In this document: one piece after another, positions 10,707 to 21,935 of the stretch
Layout of the letters: the number at the start of each line of letters is the position of its first letter
Numbering within the stretch: position 1 is the first letter of the stretch
Origin: Adenophora triphylla var. japonica
Taxonomy: Eukaryota > Streptophyta > Magnoliopsida > Asterales > Campanulaceae
Length of the DNA: 64,000 nucleotides
Assembly: GCA_022495995.1 (NCBI GenBank)
Contig: JAFEMH010002337.1
Location: 124,001 to 188,000, forward strand
Direction: 5' to 3'
The notes under the pieces: model-generated
Databases searched by the model: none
What the model was told of the DNA's origin: nothing
The model's input: only the letters and a program-made list of their open reading frames with translations
Program-made: the position numbers and the translations under genes

Positions 10707-12588
10707 ATGGTGACTCAGACGGGCATGTCGCGACGCACGAAGAGTTCGAAGAAGTGAACAATAACAACAATACGAACGCTCGGAAATCTCAACACTAATC
10801 TTTGAAAATGCAAACCTGACTCCACCCCCACCAAATCGCCCTCATGGTAGAGCAACACGCTCCACCAGTGTTGTTGATGGCAGGGGATTGCCGAGATACG
10901 AGAAGGGGAAAAGACACATGGAGGGACAAGGAGCTCCACCTCCTCTAGCGTCCAGCTGCTCGGGTAATGTTGGAAATAGGGCGGGTCCCTTATCCAACCC
11001 ATTGAGCGGGAAGGAAATGTTATTGGAGCGAGCCCGAGATTTTGGCCGAGCTATTGGCAATAGAGGAGGCCGAGAAAGGCGAGATGTAAGATCGTAGAGG
11101 GTGGCTCCCTCTTAAACCTCAAACGACAACGGGCCGGAGTGTTAGGCCCAATAAGGGTGTGGGTCAAAATGCGATCAAAGAATGGTAGCCCGACCTCAAT
11201 CGCTTTGTCCATGTTCCGAGCAATGACTTAAGGGCTAGCCTCACGGGAATAGGGAGCGGGAAGCTCAATCGAATTTGAGGACGCATTTAGAGGCTAATAG
11301 AAGCCGACGCGGTTCCCTGCACGGACACAAAGATCGGGATCCCATAGGGACGGGAATGGCGCGGAGTCGCCTATCGTAGACGAGAGGAGCGAGGTCGCCG
11401 CTCGGGGTAATAGGCGCAGTCGCCTACCGGAGATGATAGGCACGAGTCGCCACAAAGGAATGACAGGCAAAGATCTCCAGTTCGATCAGAGCGGGCTCAT
11501 TCTCACAGAGACAGGAGGAGTAGGCAGGTAACTCCCCCAGAAGCGAAGGTCAGAGGTCGAATGTTGTTCCCCCTGCAGGAGATGAAAGACCCGACTCTAG
11601 AGAGTGGTTGTTGATGAAAAAGAAATTCGAACAATGGGAGAAGGAGAAGAAAAAGGAGATTGGAAAGGTCGAACGAATTGACTTTGCTCTTCGACCTCTA
11701 TCCAAGGAAATCAGAGATAGTCGACCTCCTCCTACTTTCAGGTTGCCTCTCCTGGAGAAGTATTCGGGGTCGACCAATGCAAAGAGTCATATAGCACATC
11801 TGGAAGCCACAATGTGTTTTGTCGCCAATGAGGATGACAATATGTGCAAAGCTCTCCTAAGCACACTCACTGGGGCAGCCTTAACTTGGTTCAATGGTTT
11901 GGCCGCTGGTAGCATCACCACTTGGACATGCTTCAGGACAAAGTTCCTAGATCGCTTCTCGACTGCTGGAGCTCGAAAAGTGACTGTCACTGATTTGAAC
12001 AACTTGGTACAGGCCAAAAATGAAAGCTCGATGAGCTACTTCACCAAGTTCAAGGAGATGGTAGATAAGATCGAGGAGGATCTCACTGACAGAGAAGTTA
12101 TCAACTGTTTCAGGAATGGTATTTCCTCGGCAGACATGGACTATGAGCTCACAGTTCGTACAGTCGAAACTCGACAAGAATTGTTCGAAAAAGTGTATAA
12201 CGTGGCACTTGCTGAGGAAAGGAAAGAAAAGAAAAATGGGAAAAGCCCCAAAGTGGAGGTCGCCGATGACAAGAAAGTCTCCAACAAGAATGGAGGAAAT
12301 AATAAGAATGGAAAAAACAGGACTAGGGCCACAGAGAAGGTACCTGAGGTTTTCACTCCCCTTACGGTGAGTCGAACAGAAATCATGAATGCCGTCGAGT
12401 TGGCTCCACCTGCCCCAATGAACCTAGGCAACAAGTTCAGAAGGGACAACAGCAAATACTGTGATTACCACAAGGACACGGGTCATCTCACGGAGGATTG
12501 TTTAGGCTTGAAGCGTATTATCCAAAGAATGGTCGAGCAGGGAAGACTCGACGCATATGTGAAGAGGCCTCAAGGCTGGTGGAGGTGA
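10707..12588 (+). pseudogene. gag of the Tat element
   Basis: This is the structural protein that packages element RNA in the cytoplasm. The first ATG of the leader is at 10,707, but its frame hits a stop after 16 codons and 10,740-11,600 has several breaks. From 11,608 a 326-codon frame is open. It has a retrotrans_gag capsid region (ALLSTLTGAALTWFNGL, then FLDRFS and YFTKFKEM), a Lys-rich linker, and a C-terminal YCDYHKDTGHLTEDC motif typical of Tat gag in place of a CCHC knuckle. A frame break separates it from the protease. The upstream frameshifts make a functional product unlikely. Confidence 0.82.
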
Positions 12589-12707
12589 GCGGCTGCGAGT
12601 GGACAACGGGGACCGAGGCAACCTAGATTGAATGCAGGGGTCATTACGAGCAAGCAAGTAACAGCGCTATCAAGCACAAGATCTTTCAACTAAGTAAAGC
12701 CCCACAT

Positions 12708-13817
12708 GTGCCTCCCGAAGAAATGTCGAGAGATGAGGCCATCGGCTTCTACCCCCATGAATTGGCAACTAATATGGCGGCTAGGGAGCAAGTTCTCGTC
12801 ATCCCAGGTCTCATAGACGGATGTACGATGAGCAGACTCTTAGTCGACACGGGGGCCTGCAAAGATATTTTGTTCTACAAGACTTTCAAAGAGATGGGTC
12901 TTAATGACGAGCAGTTGGAAAGATATGATGGCAGGTTGGAAGGCTTCACCAACCATCGAGTTGATACTAAAGGCCAGATAGAGCTCGACGTCGACCTAGG
13001 CCAGCACCCCCTCAGGGTCGTATCAAAGGTACAATTTATTGTGATTGATGTAAACAGTGACTATGCCGCTATACTTGGTATTCCTGGTCAGGTCGCTTTT
13101 GGAATGGTGGCATCGATTCCTCATCAGCGAGTCAAGTTCCCCACATCTGCTGGAGTGGGCTGCGTACAAGGCATAGCTCGAGCCTACCTGGATCATGTTC
13201 TTAGGGAAAGAAAGAAAAGGGAGCTAGAGATTGAGACTGCTGATGGTTACTGGAAGCTGTCCCAGTCGGTCACCAAAACTACTCGACTGTCAACAATCAC
13301 CAATGTGGAGGAGTCGACCTATCGCTCAAATGACGAGGTCATGATTGAGTCGACACGTCACTCTGAAACCACAGAGGTCGATCCAGATATAGTTATGGTC
13401 GATCAAGTCCTCATAGGCAACCTATGCCTCCAGATCGACAATAACTCGGGGGCCACCACCACTACCAGCGAGGTTGCAGATAAGTTGGATGACATGATAG
13501 CTGAGGAAGCTCCACATTTGGGGGCCGAGGAGAGACACAGGGTCAGAGAGATAATCATTGAGACTCTACAATTCAGGGATGGACCAGAGCTAGAGGCTGT
13601 GGACGAGCTAGAGTCAATAATCACCAACCCTTCTTACCCCGACCAAAAAATTCAAATTGGAAAACAGCTATCTATTGAGGAGCGAGCAGAAATCATTGAG
13701 CTACTCAAGGAGAGTAATGACGTCTTCGCATGGAGAGTAGAGGACATGAGGGGAATCAAGGAAGAGGTCGCCGTTCACAGACTTGAAGTTAACCCGACCA
13801 TAAAGTCTAGACCCTAA
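12708..13817 (+). CDS. aspartic protease and start of reverse transcriptase region, Tat element
   Basis: The 369-residue frame carries the retroviral-type protease. The active-site motif is LLVDTGACKDILF, with DTGA at residues 47-50, and AAILGIPG lies near residue 122 as the second conserved block. The enzyme would cleave the polyprotein. The last 60 residues (ELLKESNDVFAWRVEDMRGI) are the spacer leading into reverse transcriptase. The frame ends at a TAA (13,815-13,817) exactly where Tat polyproteins normally read on; one C-to-T change from CAA would explain it. So this is a broken polyprotein rather than a separate gene. Confidence 0.82.
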   Translation: MPPEEMSRDEAIGFYPHELATNMAAREQVLVIPGLIDGCTMSRLLVDTGACKDILFYKTFKEMGLNDEQLERYDGRLEGFTNHRVDTKGQIELDVDLGQHPLRVVSKVQFIVIDVNSDYAAILGIPGQVAFGMVASIPHQRVKFPTSAGVGCVQGIARAYLDHVLRERKKRELEIETADGYWKLSQSVTKTTRLSTITNVEESTYRSNDEVMIESTRHSETTEVDPDIVMVDQVLIGNLCLQIDNNSGATTTTSEVADKLDDMIAEEAPHLGAEERHRVREIIIETLQFRDGPELEAVDELESIITNPSYPDQKIQIGKQLSIEERAEIIELLKESNDVFAWRVEDMRGIKEEVAVHRLEVNPTIKSRP

Positions 13818-14581
13818 AAGTTGAGAAGTTTTGCTCGCGACAAGGAAGAGGCTATAAAAACTGAGGTACAAAAACTTTTGAGTGCAGGGATAATCAAGGA
13901 GGCCACTCACACAACGTGGTTGGCCAACGTGGTCATGGTGAAGAAATCAAATGGCAAATGGCGGATGTGTGTCGACTTCACCACTCTGAACCTTGCATGC
14001 CCGAAGGACAGCATCCTCTCCCTAGAATCGATAAGCTAGTTGATTCCATTGCTGGTCACTCCACCCTCAGTTTCCTCGACGCTTACTCAGGATACCACCA
14101 GATTAAGATGCATGAGGACGACATAGTCAAGACGGCATTTCAAGCGGCTGGAGGCATCTACTGCTACAACATGATGCCTTTTGGATTGAAGAATACAGGG
14201 GCAACCTATCAGCGCATGGTGAACAAGGTCTTTGCCTCTCAAATTGGCCGAAACATGGAGGCCTACGTTGATGATATGGTCATAAAAACTAAGACCGGAC
14301 GTCACGTGGTCGACTTAAAAGAAACATTCGCCAACTTGAGAGCAAACGACATGAAGCTCAATCCCAGCAAGTGTGTCTTTGGAGTTGCAGCTGGCAAGTT
14401 CCTGGGATTTATGGTATCTCAACGAGGAATAGAGGCTAATCTGGAGAAGATAAAGGCCTTAGTCAACATGAAGGCTCCCACCAGTATCAAAGAAATGCAA
14501 CGACTTAACGGGAGAGTAGCAGCTCTTGGTCGCTTCATATCTAAGTCAGCAGAGAGGTCTCTCCCCTTCTTGAGGCGTTGA
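13818..14581 (+). pseudogene. reverse transcriptase domain, Tat element
   Basis: This RNA-dependent DNA polymerase domain is split over two frames. The first part (13,818-14,038) reads LLSAGIIKEATHTTWLANVV and KWRMCVDFTTLN. After a frameshift near 14,010-14,020 the second part reads LPRIDKLVDSIAGHSTLSFL, MPFGLKNTGATYQRMVNK and the catalytic YVDD at about 14,264-14,275. It then has the thumb region to a stop at 14,581. The order and motifs are those of Ty3/gypsy. At least one nonsense mutation and two frameshifts separate it from the protease and RNase H frames. Confidence 0.85.
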
Positions 14582-14802
14582 GGGGACGAAAAATTTTGAA
14601 TGGACGACCGAATGTCATTCGTCGTTCCAACAGCTCAAGGATTACCTCGCTACTCCACCCCTCCTAAGTAGCCCGACCACTGGTGAAACCTTATTTGTGT
14701 ATCTGCATGCATAGGAGACAAGTCGGTTGCGGCGAGTCTTGATCGAGAGAAGAGGAAGGGCTTCAAAAGCCAGTATACTACATCAGTAAAGCCTTATCAG
14801 AT

Positions 14803-16875
14803 GTGGAGAGCAGATACTACAATGCAGAAAAGGTCGCCTATGCTCTAGTCGTAGCTTCAAGGAAGCTACGAGCTTATTTCTTGGCTCACCCTATTGTGGT
14901 ACTGACCAATGCGCCCTTGAGAAAGATATTGCACAAGCCGGAGAGTTCAGGTCAATTGCTCAATTGGTCAATTGCCCTTACTGAATTTGACATTGAATAT
15001 CGACCTCGAAAAGCACTGAAGGCTCAAGCTCTAGCAGACTTCTTGGTCGAGTTTACGTTCACCAAGGAAGACGATGAGCAGCGAGTCCCAAAGGAGAAGG
15101 CTAAAGGAAAAGAACACGAGTTCCAGCCCGCCATTACTCTACCCGATGATTGCTGGAAGGTTTACTCGGATGGATCAGCAACCAAAAGTGTTAGTGGAGC
15201 TGGGATTGTCTTGATCGAGCCAGAGTCTGGAACCGTGTACGAGGAATCACTAAAGTTCAAGTTTGATGCTTCCAACAACCAGGCTGAATATGAAGCCTTG
15301 ATAGCAGCTATAGAATACGCCAAGTGTTTTGGAGCAACTAAAATCATGGCTTATTGTGATTCCCAACTAATAGTCAACCAGGTCAGAGGCGAGTACGAGG
15401 TGCTTAGTTCCATGCTGATTAAATACTGTGACCTGGTGAAGGAGCTCATAAAAGATTTGGAATTTTGGGAGATTCAGAGGATTGGAAGGGAAGACAACGA
15501 GCTAGCCGACCTCCTCTCGAAATTAGCCACTTCAGATGAACCACATGGTGAGCCCATCTCTTTCCTCGAAAATCCAGCTTATGAGAGGGTAGAAATTCAA
15601 TGTGTAGATGATCCCTCGAGAAATTGGATTTATGAGAAGTGTTGGATCGAAGAAATGAAGGCGTACCTAGAAAGTGGCGAGCTGCCTGATGACGAGAATA
15701 AGGCTCGAGCTATCAAAAAGAAAGCTCCAAGATACGTCATTCAAGGAGGCGACCTATTCAGAAGATCCTACACCCGACCATTGCTAAAGTGCATCCACCC
15801 TCAAGAGGTCGCCCTATTGATACATGAGGTACACAGTGGGATTTGTGGTGGACACCCGGGGGCCAGGACTCTAGCCGACAAGTTAATCACTTTGGGGTAT
15901 TACTGGCCACACATGAGAGCTGACACTCACAACTTTGTTCAGCAATGTGATCAATGCCAAAGGTTTGCTAACCTTCCTCATATGCCTACAACCGAGCAGA
16001 CTCCCGTGATCGCTACTTGGCCATTCGATATGTGGGGTGTCGACTTGATTGGACCCTTCCCCCCCGCCCGGGGAAATTGCAAGTATGTGATCGTTGCTAT
16101 AGATTACTTCACTAAATGGGTTGAGGCCAAACCATTAGCTCGCATCACAGAGGAGAATGCTATCAACTTCATTCACGATTTCATTTGGTGTCGGTTTGGT
16201 TTTCCTCGAGCCATAGTATCAGACAACGGACTGCAATTCTCAAGAGCTTTCGAAGCAGAGATGAACAGGGTGGGTATCAAGCATTGGCAATCTTCTGTCG
16301 CCTATCCTCAAGGAAATGGGCAAGCTGAAGCAGCGAATAAACTTGTTCTATCTGCACTCAAGACAGGACTCGTAGGTCGACGTAATAACTGGTTGGACGA
16401 ACTCCCCCTTGCTCTTTGGGCAGTTCGCACAACCACTCGGGGGCCTACGGGGGAAACCCCATTCGCTCTTACTTATGGATCAGAGGCCATGGCACCTGTC
16501 GAGCTCAGATTTCCTACTGCTAGAGTGACTTTCTTCAATCAGGAGCAGAATGATACCAACAGATTAATCGACTTGGACCTGATCGACGAGAAGCGAGATA
16601 CAGCTTACCTCCGAATGGTCAACTACAAGCAGCGAACTAAAAGTTACCACGATAAGAGGGTCAAGGCAAGGTCATTCCAAGTTGGTGATCATGTGTTGAG
16701 AAAGATCGAGGCAACGGGAAGGAGAACCCAACAGAATAAGCTATCTCCTAACTGGGAAGGTCCCTATGTGGTTACTCGAGTCGTCAAGGAAGGAACTTAC
16801 ATGATAGCTCATCCTGGGGGAGAAGAGTTGAAGCACCCTTGGCACGCCACTCACCTCATCAAATATTACTTCTAG
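14803..16875 (+). CDS. RNase H, archaeal-type RNase H and integrase, Tat element
   Basis: A 690-residue open frame. Residues 1-85 are the end of the Ty3-type RNase H/connection. Residues 118-245 are a second RNase H with YSDGSA (122-127), the AEYEAL helix and CDSQLIVNQ, which is the hallmark of the Tat lineage. The integrase follows with an HHCC finger (H-EVHSGICGGH and CDQCQRF, about 341-387). Catalytic residues are D414 (WGVDLIGPF), D474 (VSDNGLQF) and E509 (NGQAEAANK). The C-terminal region has a LSPNWEGPY module. All catalytic residues seen are intact. The true polyprotein start lies upstream across a frameshift. Confidence 0.92.
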   Translation: MESRYYNAEKVAYALVVASRKLRAYFLAHPIVVLTNAPLRKILHKPESSGQLLNWSIALTEFDIEYRPRKALKAQALADFLVEFTFTKEDDEQRVPKEKAKGKEHEFQPAITLPDDCWKVYSDGSATKSVSGAGIVLIEPESGTVYEESLKFKFDASNNQAEYEALIAAIEYAKCFGATKIMAYCDSQLIVNQVRGEYEVLSSMLIKYCDLVKELIKDLEFWEIQRIGREDNELADLLSKLATSDEPHGEPISFLENPAYERVEIQCVDDPSRNWIYEKCWIEEMKAYLESGELPDDENKARAIKKKAPRYVIQGGDLFRRSYTRPLLKCIHPQEVALLIHEVHSGICGGHPGARTLADKLITLGYYWPHMRADTHNFVQQCDQCQRFANLPHMPTTEQTPVIATWPFDMWGVDLIGPFPPARGNCKYVIVAIDYFTKWVEAKPLARITEENAINFIHDFIWCRFGFPRAIVSDNGLQFSRAFEAEMNRVGIKHWQSSVAYPQGNGQAEAANKLVLSALKTGLVGRRNNWLDELPLALWAVRTTTRGPTGETPFALTYGSEAMAPVELRFPTARVTFFNQEQNDTNRLIDLDLIDEKRDTAYLRMVNYKQRTKSYHDKRVKARSFQVGDHVLRKIEATGRRTQQNKLSPNWEGPYVVTRVVKEGTYMIAHPGGEELKHPWHATHLIKYYF

Positions 16876-16994
16876 TTTTCAACTTTCAAGTTCAAGCTTG
16901 TCTTAGCTCTAGTTTTCAGACTGATGTAAATGTTTCCCTACTTCAATAAAAATTGCACCTTTGTTCAACCCGACACTGTGAAACACTAACTTCA
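16876..16994. other. gap between pol stop and hairpin array
   Basis: Short T-rich spacer with a possible plant polyadenylation signal caataaaa near 16,944. This could end the pol transcript; inference only. Confidence 0.35.
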
Positions 16995-17340
16995 ACAAGC
17001 TCGACTCTTAGTCAGCTTCGTTTTAACAAGCTCGATTCTTAATCAGCTTTGTTTATTTAACAAGTCCGACTCTTAGTCGACTTCGTTCTAACAAACTCGA
17101 CTCTTAGTCAGTCTGTTCTAATTAGCTCGATTCTTAATCAGCTTTGTTTATTTAACAAGTCCGACTCTTAGTCGACTTCGTTCTAATAAACTCGACTCTT
17201 AGTCAGTCTGTTCTAGTTTAGCTCGATTCCCAATTCGCTTCACTCCTTAAAACAAGTCCGACCTAGGGTCGACTTTGTTCAAATGGGCTCGACCCTTGGT
17301 CAGCTTCGATGAGATTAACAGGAATGACTCTTAGTCAATC
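16995..17340. repeat. array of ~11 short hairpin-forming units between convergent genes
   Basis: Units of 30-34 bp carry a small inverted repeat around a 3-nt loop. The core appears as gact-ctt-agtc, gatt-ctt-aatc, gacc-ctt-ggtc and gacc-tag-ggtc, so pairing is kept while bases change. One unit (near 17,325-17,340) also switches the outer pair to tgact-ctt-agtca. The unit with gattcccaatt pairs poorly. The array lies between the pol stop (16,875) and the stop of the antisense gene (17,653). Confidence 0.75.
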
Positions 17341-17652
17341 TTGTTACCAAAAGCCATAAGTCTGAGGTCGACTGAACCTTTACAGGACAAGTCGACCTTA
17401 GTCTCAGGATGGCTCATTACCCTACTATATCTAACTCGACACTTACATCGAAAGCATACAACGTGCAAGAAAGAGAAGTCAGTTACGATTAAACATAAGA
17501 AAGTCTCCTAAAGTGGGCCAAGACTTATTTAATTAAAGCTACAAAAGTACTATGCCTCCCAAAAAATAGGGCCAAGGCATCTAAGTATTCATAAAGACAA
17601 AAAACAAGAAATGTTTGGAAATTGTTCGTTACATAACCATCAGTTTCAAAAT
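17341..17652. other. spacer between hairpin array and antisense gene end
   Basis: No ORF or repeat is recognised. On the minus strand this would hold the 3' untranslated region of the antisense gene. Confidence 0.35.
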
Positions 17653-18570
17653 TTAATCTGTGGGATCGCCTTCAACCTGTCCACTAGTAGCCGCTTGTTT
17701 ATCTCCGGTCTCCTCCTGCAGCTGGGGGCCAATTGGTTTACCTGACTCAAAAAATCCATGTCTTGGAGTATCACCATCAAAAACTGGTGAGTCAGGCTCT
17801 TCAAGCTCGGCTAAGATGGTGCTATAATTAACTCGAGCAACAGGAGGAGGAGTCCAAACTTCAGCTTCGGCGGCCGCGTCATCCTTAGCTATAATCTCCA
17901 AGTCGTTATCATTGTAAGGCACCAAGCTATGTCCCGGTCTAGCCGCCGTATTATAGGGATCTTCTGCAGCCCATTGGGCGAGTTGTTCAACTGAGATATT
18001 GTAAGCAGGATCCACTGTAATACGTCGAGCCATGTGAGCTCGACCTACATCCCAGAAGGCGCTGGCTTCCTTGGTAACATGAGCATGGAGCTCGTCACTT
18101 TCTTTATAAGCTTTCACAGCTTCATCTTTGGCAACCTTCACAGTATTGTTCAGCTCCAGCTCCCATTGTTGTCGAGCAGCATCCAGTTCTTCCTGTTTCT
18201 TGGCCAAGGTAACTGGAACCTCCTCCAGCTGTTGCTTCGCCAGCTCAAGATCAGCTGTCACCTTCTTCTTCTCCTCCTTGAGACGAGCGAGTTCACTGTT
18301 GGCCTCCCCTAGGCTCTTTCAGGCCTCCTCCTTCAATTTGATCTCATTATCCTTCAAAAGCTTCAAATCATCATAAGAGTTATCCAAGTCCGAGTTCTCC
18401 TCCTTCAATTTGTCAAACTCTCCTTTCAACTTTGTATAGTCCTCTTTCAACTGAGCTTGATCACCTTCCAGCTTCCCCAGTTCCTCGTTCTTACGAGCCA
18501 ACATAGTCTTGGCCAGCTTCTCCTACTCCTCTGCTGCCTTCCAATAAGTGGTGGCTAAATCAATCATGGC
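17653..18570 (-). pseudogene. antisense gene of the Tat element, exon 3 (C-terminal coiled-coil part)
   Basis: This continues the gene whose first exons are at 30,497-32,820; the Athila element sits 11 bp inside this exon. Read on the minus strand it begins SLAMIDLATTYWKAAEE, then has a stop at 18,523-18,525, a Lys/Glu-rich heptad region (about 60 residues), a second stop at 18,319-18,321, and a 202-residue tail. The tail contains coiled-coil sequence, then LAQWAAEDPYN and RPGHSLVPYND. The same GHSLVPY motif occurs in the antisense gene of the second Tat element (about 61,077). Function unknown. The stops mean this copy cannot make a full protein. Confidence 0.78.
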
Positions 18571-20026
18571 TGATGTGGCGGATTTCATTATATATAATTC
18601 CCTATTTTTCTCGACAGTTTATTATTATTTTGATGTAATTTAGACTAGTTTTGATGTAATTTGGAGTAAACTATGAATTGGTGAGTTTGTGAGAAATATT
18701 TGTAATTGTGAGATATTTTGAGTGATTTTGTGTTGTTCCTGCAAAAGTTTATTAATGTGGAGGATAAAGTGTTATTATCAGAAGTGCAGGGACCAAACTG
18801 CGGGAAGTTGAAATTCAAGAATCAAATTACAAATAAACAGAATTTTGAGGACCAAAGTGGATGTGAAGAGATTTGGAAAATCAATTTCATTTGGAAAGTG
18901 ATATCTCAGTTTTAGTATTGATATATGGAACAATTAAAGTTTCCAAAATCAAGTGCAACTCATTGACTGGCATGGACCAAGGAGCATTGACCGAGCATTC
19001 ACATGGACCAAGGCTGAATTGAGAAATAGGAATTATTTTGAAAATAAAATATTTAGTAAATCAAGGAATGGCCATTGACTAAGGGACCGGCCATTGACCC
19101 AAGGAGTACGGAACCGAGGCTTGTGACGTGTGTGAGCTGGCATGGATTGGAGTAGTATTATTATTATTATGATTATTATTATTAATTATTTTCTTTTCCT
19201 TTTTCTTTATTGTTTTCCTTTTAGGTTTAGTATTAGGAGTTGGAACAAGTATAAAGACTTGTTTTAACTACGCTTGGAGTGAGTTAGACTTTTTATCATT
19301 ATTTCTTAGAGTTTTCAGCAATTTTATGGAGAACTAAATTCTTTGCTTCGGATTTGAATCCTGAACCGTTGTTTAATTCAATTGAGGTATCAATTTCTTT
19401 ATTTCTGAATTCCTATTCATAGTTTTACTTGTTTTAAGTGATTATTTGCTAGTTCAATCTTAAGTCTGTGTCAGATTAGAATTTTTCACAAGTAGCATCT
19501 TTGAGATTTATGCACGTGTCGTGGTAAATTAAAAAGGGGGTAAAACTAGGTTTTGATCTATTTGCAAAAGAATAGTGAAATTCTTGATCTTAATTTCTTA
19601 AAGCTTTATCAATCAATATTGTGAATCTAGACTGTGTCAGTTAGGTTTAGGTATTGATTAGGGGAATAGGTGAGTGTGTCACTGCTTATAACCATTAATA
19701 AGAAAGAAATAGGGGTTGAAATATATTCCGGATCAAGTGAATAGGGAGGAAGGGAAAGAAATTGTGCCAATGATATTGAATTGATAAACGGGGACGGAAA
19801 CAAATCTGAAGTGCTTGCTTTTAATTGTTTTACCACTTAGCTTTTTAATTTCTGTTTTAGGAATTTAATTAAAATCAAACAAATCCCCCAATCTTGTCAA
19901 GTGACAATTGTGCAATTGAATAACCGTTCTTCAGTGGATCGACCCTGGACTTGTCCTAGCTACAGTTTTTGTAGTCAAGTATAGTTTTGGTATTTAATTT
20001 GTAGGCGTGCGACTTTAGACCTATCA
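18571..20026 (+). repeat. 5' LTR of the Athila element
   Basis: 1,456 bp, ending ctatca two intervening-base steps before the primer site. It holds a 65-codon ORF that also occurs in the 3' LTR and is an artefact of LTR sequence. A run of attattattatt lies near 19,157. Confidence 0.93.
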
Positions 20027-20031
20027 AATTT

Positions 20032-20049
20032 TGGCGCCGTTGCCGGGGA
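20032..20049 (+). other. primer-binding site of the Athila element
   Basis: tggcgccgttgccgggga begins six bases after the LTR end. The match to the 3' end of tRNA-Asp is family knowledge. Confidence 0.9.
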
Positions 20050-20163
20050 ACGGTTTTATTTGTTTGCACTCTTATTCTTTTCTTAATCTATTTCTCTTTT
20101 CTTTTTCTTGTTTCCTATTAATTGAGCTTTACTATCATTGTTGTCTGTGGTGTGGAACCTTTT

Positions 20164-21935
20164 ATGGTCCATACCCGTTCTGCTAATCAAGTTGTTAGTT
20201 CTTTTGTTCCAGAAATTGAAAGATATTTCAGGTGCAGGAGAAATTTACAGCGGGACGAGATGAATAATAATAACGGTGGAAACGATGATGGTCCGGAGGT
20301 TGTGAACAAATGGGGGTAACGGAAGAGGCAATAACAATCCCCCACCTCGGACATTGAGGCAAAGGATTGCTCCTAACTGGAATGAGCAACCGCAAGCAGT
20401 GCTATTTCCGGATTTGCCGGCTGGGGTCACTTTTGAGTTGAAGCCGGGGTTGTTGAACCAGTTGCCCCATTTCCATGGTATAACAGGGGAGAACCCGAAT
20501 CAACATATTTCCCAGTTTGTGCAGATTTGCAAGAGCATGAAGCCGGCTACATTGCCTCTTGAGCGGATTATTGTTAAGGGCGTTTTCCTTTACTCTTAAG
20601 GATAACGCGAATGCATGGTACTACCACTTGCCACCGAATAGCATTACAACTTGGCAAAGAAGCTTGAAGGAGGTGTTCCTTGATGAGTTCTTCCCTCCCG
20701 ATCAGATTAATGTCATGAAGCGGGATATCGGCAACATGGAGCGGCGGTCCGATGAATCACTATATGACTATCACAACCGGTTCTACAAGCTCTCAAGCAG
20801 TTGTTGTCCGTATCATGGTTTTGATGATGAGCAAACTTATTGTATACTTCTATGGAGGATTGATCAGGCGGACAAACGGTGGATAGATTCTGCTTGTGGA
20901 GGTAGTATTTTGAACAAAACTACCGAGGATACAGAAGCGGTTGATAGAGGAATTAGCCAAGAGCATAAGGACTCGTGGGAGGAGGTCTAGCGTTAGACAA
21001 GTCAATGCTTTCAGGATCGAGTGATGCAAACGAGTGAGTTGAAGGCTGAGTTGGAAGATGTTAAAAGTCTCGTGAAGACTTTGGTTTTGGGTCAACAACC
21101 TCGGGCATGTGGTATATGTAATGATGTGACCCACCCGATCGATTCTTGTCCTACTCTTCGGACTCGAGGAGGTGGTAGATGTCAATGCTATTGGGTTCAA
21201 TTAGCGAGTCGAAGGCCACCGCAGTTCAATTACAATGTCGCGAATAATGTTCATCCGAACCTTAGATATGGTCCACCACGAGGCAACAAGGTTTCGACAA
21301 CCGTTCAACAATCGGCTCAGGTCGGCAGTATCGTGGCAACCAGTTTAATCGATGCATGACCACTGTTGGACGGCAGCAGCGCGGGGACAGTCTACGTAAG
21401 ATATGTTCCGTACGGCTCGTAGTATGACCACCTTATCCAACGGTTTTCAGCGATCGGCGAGAGGACCGATACGAGTATCGGCGGTCTTGAGAGACAGATG
21501 GGGCGGATTGCGGATGTGGGTAGGTTGGAGGCTCGACTCGGGAAGTTACCATCTAGAACGGAACCGAATCCGAAGTCTAATGTTAGTGCAATGACTTTGT
21601 GCAGTGGAAAAAAGCTAGAGGAAGTGGTTATCGAAGAGGAGCCCGAGTTAGTGGTTGAGAGAATTACACCTGAGGTGAAGACTCCTGAAAAGGAGAAGAG
21701 TACTGCACCAGTATTTCATGTATATGAGCCAGTTCCCCCGTTTCCGTATGCATTTAGGGAGGACAGAAAGCCGGAGCCTGATAAGGCTATCTTTGACACG
21801 TTCAAAAGGCTTGAGGTAAACATCCCGTTTCTTGATCTTCTCATCGGTTCCAAGGTATGCCAAGTTCTTGAAAGAGTTATGCACTATGAAGAGGAATCAG
21901 AAGGAGCGGAGTCAGAAAAAGGTAAAAATCAGTGA
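20164..21935 (+). pseudogene. gag of the Athila element
   Basis: The probable start is MVHTRSANQ at 20,164. The coding sense is spread over several frames. 20,354-20,599 holds FPDLPAGVTFELKPGLLNQL and FHGITGENPNQHISQF. 20,559-20,990 holds AFSFTLKDNANAWYYHLPPN and SITTWQRSLKEVFLDEFFPP, the capsid core. 21,021-21,359 holds a CGICNDVTHPIDSCP finger-like motif. At least four frame breaks were found. The region runs into the protease frame at about 21,832. Intact Athila gag would be one frame, so this copy is inactive. Confidence 0.78.

Noticed and set aside
11100..11600. Separate host gene in the Tat leader
   Set aside because: Only short broken frames, best explained as decayed N-terminal gag.
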